Positions 60,962-64,000 of a stretch of DNA of 64,000 nucleotides are shown here, piece by piece; the stretch's first letter is position 1; each line of letters begins with the position of its first letter. The notes beneath the pieces are model-generated. The model was not told where the DNA came from. It saw only the letters and a list, made by a program, of their open reading frames with translations, and did not search any database. The translations under genes were made by a program, and so were the position numbers. The stretch comes from Clarkia xantiana subsp. parviflora (lineage: Eukaryota; Streptophyta; Magnoliopsida; Myrtales; Onagraceae): positions 32,789,452-32,853,451 of the forward strand of contig JAPTYO010000002.1 of NCBI GenBank assembly GCA_036873135.1, given 5' to 3'.

Positions 60962-61701
60962 TGTTGGATCACGGGCGAAGCTCTGTTACGTCCTTGACGG
61001 AATGATTGGACTCCTAAGCTCCGCGTGGTCCTGCAAAAGGGGATGACCTGGGTGGTGACCCAGAATCCCTCTCCGATGCTTAAATAAGTACGGTGATCAA
61101 TGTAGTGGTAAGCACAGTCTAAGCTCGTATTAGAATTGGTGTTTTCTGGGGTAACTTCCTCCTTTATATAGGAGGAGAAGTCACCCAGAGTTACCTGAGG
61201 CCAAGCTTGGCCGTTGTAGCCATGATTCCGTATATCTCGGGAGATTCCGTATATTTCGCCCCACGCTCCGCGTATCTTACCCGTACTCCGTGTATCTCGG
61301 GCACGCCCTGCGTATCTCGGGGGAATTTATCCATTATCTTTAACCGTCTCCCACTACTCTATCTGGTAGGCGGGTTTCTCGGTCTTATCCTCTGATCCCA
61401 AGTCTCGACTCCTGTCGGGGACTTCAGAGTTATCTCATTCTAGATCACCACCCAGGACCTTCAGTCTCTGCGGGACAGGTCCAGCCTCTGCGGGGCTTTA
61501 TTATCGGGGCCTTTACCAAGGCATATCGGGGCCTGCTCGGAGGCTTCTTATCGGGAGCGTTTAGCTCTTATGTCGGGGTCGCTTAAGTCGGGACCCTTCG
61601 TACTGGGCCTCTGGGCCTTCCAGGCTTTCACGAGGCCCACTGGACCTACTCACCGTCCATTGGCTGTTTAACGGGGCTAACGATTACATCGGAACCCATC
61701 A
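60962..61701 (-). repeat. Gypsy 5' LTR
   Basis: 740 bp, nearly identical to 50295-51034. The TSD copy ACGTG follows at 61702-61706. As the 5' LTR of a minus-strand element it drives transcription leftward, away from the FtsH gene. Confidence 0.95.
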
Positions 61702-61706
61702 ACGTG

Positions 61707-62629
61707 GATCCCACGCGGTGGCCCTCCAGCCAATTAGAAGCCGATAAATGTCTATGTGTCAGGCATTTTATAACACGTGTCAACTTTTGATTAGTTAAAG
61801 GGCCACGATCCACGTGTAGCCTCATAGGTAGCAAATAATTTCTCGAATCTATGTGCACCACATAAACTGCAAAATCTCCCACTTAGCTAATCGTTTAACT
61901 TCACCCAAGTATTATTTCGTGGAATTTCTCATAACTTAAGAGTAGCACATCTATCATAATTGTAATAATTGTAGCACACTTAAAATTTTATTACCAGACG
62001 TACCATTTTTTTTTAATCTGTTTTATGTAGGGTTTGTTCAGGGGTCAACATAAAAGAAGTACTCGTAGAGTATTTTCTTTACACTTAAAATAATTTTAAT
62101 ATGCATCAGAATTAATTCATAAAAATATTTTTTTTATTAATAAGTTTTAAATCCGAGCATGCTAATGAAGGGATGCAGCTGATTTCGCTGTATCATGCTG
62201 CTAAATCCTCAACTAGAGCTAATCGTTGTACTTGAACCAAGTGTCTGGTCCAAAATGCTAATTTTATCAGATAAATTTGCTTGTCCTCATGTGTGCGTAT
62301 CATCAATCCACTCATCTCTTGACACTTGTCTCCTTTGCACGTAACTACCACTAACTGACTGATACTTCTTCAGTATTCATCCAATACTCTTCCAGACCCT
62401 TCAAGAAGATCACCAACAGTCCCTACCTAAAAACTGAACTCACTCCTGAAAATTCTGGAGACTTCAAAATTAATCTTCTAAGCTATTTATGGCCATGGCC
62501 ATGCCTGCTGCTTTATTTATTTATTTATATTATATATACACACACAAAACCACACTTATTTCCTTGTGTGCAGTAGGATTAAAGAAATAAAATTCCATAC
62601 CAAGCTACTTAATAAGATCACTGGAAGCA
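61707..62629 (+). promoter_or_regulatory. Upstream region of the FtsH gene
   Basis: About 920 bp of apparently unique sequence. It has CACGTGT-type G-box/ABRE-like motifs at 61774-61780 and 61811-61817, an ACGTG in the Gypsy TSD itself, and a TATA-rich stretch (TATATTATATATACAC) at about 62526-62541, roughly 90-100 bp upstream of the ATG. Function of the motifs is inferred from sequence only. Confidence 0.45.
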
Positions 62630-63228
62630 ATGTCTACTATCGTTTCCCTATCCAGCTTACCCATCTCCAACCTCCCTGTTTGCAAATCTAGTAACGACAT
62701 CCCCACAAAGTCCGAAAGCAACTTATTAAACCCTAAAGTCGTAAAAACAAACCCATCTCCCAACCTTATAAGTCGGAGAAGCCTCTTATCTTCCATTGGA
62801 GGGCTAGGGTTTCTCTCTAGCCCTAATGCAATAGCAGAGCTGCAGCCCGAAGCTCCCATGGAGGCCACTTCCAGCAGACTTTCATACTCCAGGTTCCTGC
62901 AGTACCTTGACGAGGGTGCGGTGAGGAAAGTGGACTTGTTCGATAACGGGACCGTTGCGATAGCTGAGATACTGAATCCTGCTCTGCAGACGAAGATACA
63001 GAGAGTTAGGGTTCAGCTGCCGGGGTTGCCGCGTGAGCTTTTGAGGAAGATGGAGGAGAAAAAGGTGGATTTTGCGGCTCATCCCATGGAAGTCGATAAG
63101 TGGACGACTGCGATTGTTGATTTGTTGGGAAATTTGGCGTTCCCGTTGATTCTTCTGGGGAGCTTGCTCTTGAGGACGACGGACATGAACAATCCTGCAG
63201 GACCCAACTTGCCATTTGGATTAGGAAG
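62630..63228 (+). CDS. FTSH6: Chloroplast FtsH protease, exon 1 (FTSH6-like), partial gene
   Basis: FtsH proteins are membrane-bound ATP-dependent zinc metalloproteases; the plant FTSH1/2/5/6/8 group sits in thylakoids, and FTSH6 is linked to light-harvesting protein turnover and heat responses. Exon 1 codes about 199 residues: a Ser/Asn-rich plastid transit peptide, a twin-Arg thylakoid signal-like segment (ISRRSLLSSIGGLGFL, about 48-63), the FtsH extracellular-type domain (SYSRFLQYLDEGAVRKVDLF, QRVRVQLPGLPRELLRKM, KKVDFAAHPMEVD) and the membrane segment LLGNLAFPLILLGSLLL (about 168-184). It ends NPAGPNLPFGLG plus AG at a GTATAT donor. The NPAGPNLPFGLGR ending is the FTSH6 type rather than FTSH2/8. 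The AAA+ and HEXXH parts lie beyond the window. Confidence 0.88.
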
Positions 63229-64000
63229 GTATATATGTTTATTCATTACCATGGATTTTTCTACCATGCTTTGGGAGCACCATGCTTTTGGTTTTTTTAA
63301 TACTATGGTGGACTTAATTGTAACGTAAGTAAAATTTTAAAAGCATGAAAAAATATGAATTTTTTTACTACACCTAAGATGTGTATCATACTATTAATAA
63401 TATCAATTTTCCTATGGAGTTCACTTTTAGGGCAATAGAAAAATAAAAAAAATTAGTGGCAAAAGTATGATGCTCCAAGATGCAGTAATAATCTAGTGCT
63501 CTTACTTAATATCAATTTCATGCACAATATATAAATCTGGTTGTCATACAGATACTAATTGTTTTAAGGTGTTGAAATGTCATTTGATGTTAATATTTAT
63601 ATCTTTGATTAAAGATTGTTTTGGTGCTATATTATTTTTAAGACTTTTTGTGTTCCAGTCGGACCTAAGTCAAAATCGACTCAATTAGGGTCATTCATGG
63701 TTGGGTCAGACCTAGGTTATCGTCGAAATAGTTCGATCCCGATCAAGGTCCGACCTAAACAAGATTGGACATTAGCTGGGTTAATTTTGGATTAGGGTGC
63801 GGTTGAGTTTGTTTCGGGATTAAATTATAAAAATTAATTTGGAGACTAAATTGAATAAAAATAAAACTAGGGAAAGTCACGTTTTAACTTGGGGTTTAAT
63901 TAATGCATGCACCAAACTCAACAAAATACTAACATGACACCAAAGACAACAACTTTAAACGTACAACAATGATTCAACCTGTGAAATATCCCGGGAAAAA
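63229..64000 (+). other. First intron of the FtsH gene (incomplete)
   Basis: Starts GTATATATG. I do not see the next exon, which should begin with the conserved SKAKFQMEPNTG segment, so the intron extends past the window. It is AT-rich at first; 63650-63800 is richer in GC with repeated GACCTA(A/G) motifs and may be an inserted repeat. Confidence 0.7.

Larger units (their letters stand above)
50295..61701 (-). mobile_element. Complete young Ty3/Gypsy element, Tat lineage
   Basis: 11,407 bp with two 740-bp LTRs that differ at only two positions that I could find, and a perfect TSD ACGTG (50290-50294 and 61702-61706). The PBS (60943-60961) and purine tract (51035-51046) are in place. The minus strand carries one unbroken gag-pol. 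The 4-kb region between pol and the 3' LTR carries an antisense, intron-containing gene and two minisatellites. The additional RNase H after the normal one and the antisense gene are hallmarks of the Tat group (Grande/Retand/Ogre relatives). It appears potentially autonomous. Confidence 0.95.

Noticed and set aside
62605..62868. Minus-strand open frame opposite the FtsH exon
   Set aside because: It is a shadow of the transit-peptide coding region with no recognisable protein.

Overview
This window is nuclear DNA from a eudicot plant. It is mostly transposable elements nested inside one another, with two recognisable host genes. The plant origin rests on a mini zinc finger (MIF) gene, the first exon of a chloroplast FtsH protease most like FTSH6, and typically plant element families: L1-type LINEs with DUF4283/zinc-knuckle ORF1, Ty1/Copia and Tat-type Ty3/Gypsy elements, hAT, CACTA, Tourist-like and Helitron DNA elements. 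All boundaries, target-site duplications (TSDs) and identity statements were read by eye.

Layout. 1-1190: 3' end of a Copia element and its LTR. 2190-18710: a LINE (LINE-1) of about 5.9 kb once three insertions are removed: Copia-A at 2715-6143 (TSD AAATA), a hAT-type non-autonomous element at 6180-6742 (TSD AGTCCAAG) and Copia-B at 7601-14186 (TSD GTGAT). 18822-23750: Copia-C, decayed inside but with apparently identical 184-bp LTRs (TSD ATATT). It ends 31 bp before the TATA box of the MIF gene (23911-24141). 24142-26229: host spacer with two MITE-like elements. 26246-42102: a 5'-truncated LINE (LINE-2) with a 16-18 bp TSD and a poly(A) tail. It is split by a solo LTR, which hosts a probable Helitron, which in turn hosts a CACTA element with exon-like segments and probably a second Helitron. 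A 1.73-kb part of this nest has been copied in inverted orientation. 43886-45947: LINE-3, cut by Copia-D (45948-50027), which itself contains a 755-bp solo LTR (TSD GGTAC). 50295-61701: a very young 11.4-kb Tat-type Gypsy element (TSD ACGTG) with an unbroken 1886-codon gag-pol on the minus strand and a spliced antisense gene on the plus strand. 62630-63228: exon 1 of the FtsH gene; its first intron runs off the window.

What stands out. Copia-A and Copia-D are related elements that both keep gag, protease and integrase sequence but lack the reverse transcriptase/RNase H region, with the same deletion junction. This suggests a non-autonomous lineage that spreads using enzymes supplied in trans. 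Copia-B carries three copies of its RT core separated by inverted pieces of its own gag, yet the frame stays open. The inverted duplication at 35930-39606 could form a long hairpin RNA if transcribed. No RNA genes or CRISPR arrays were recognised.
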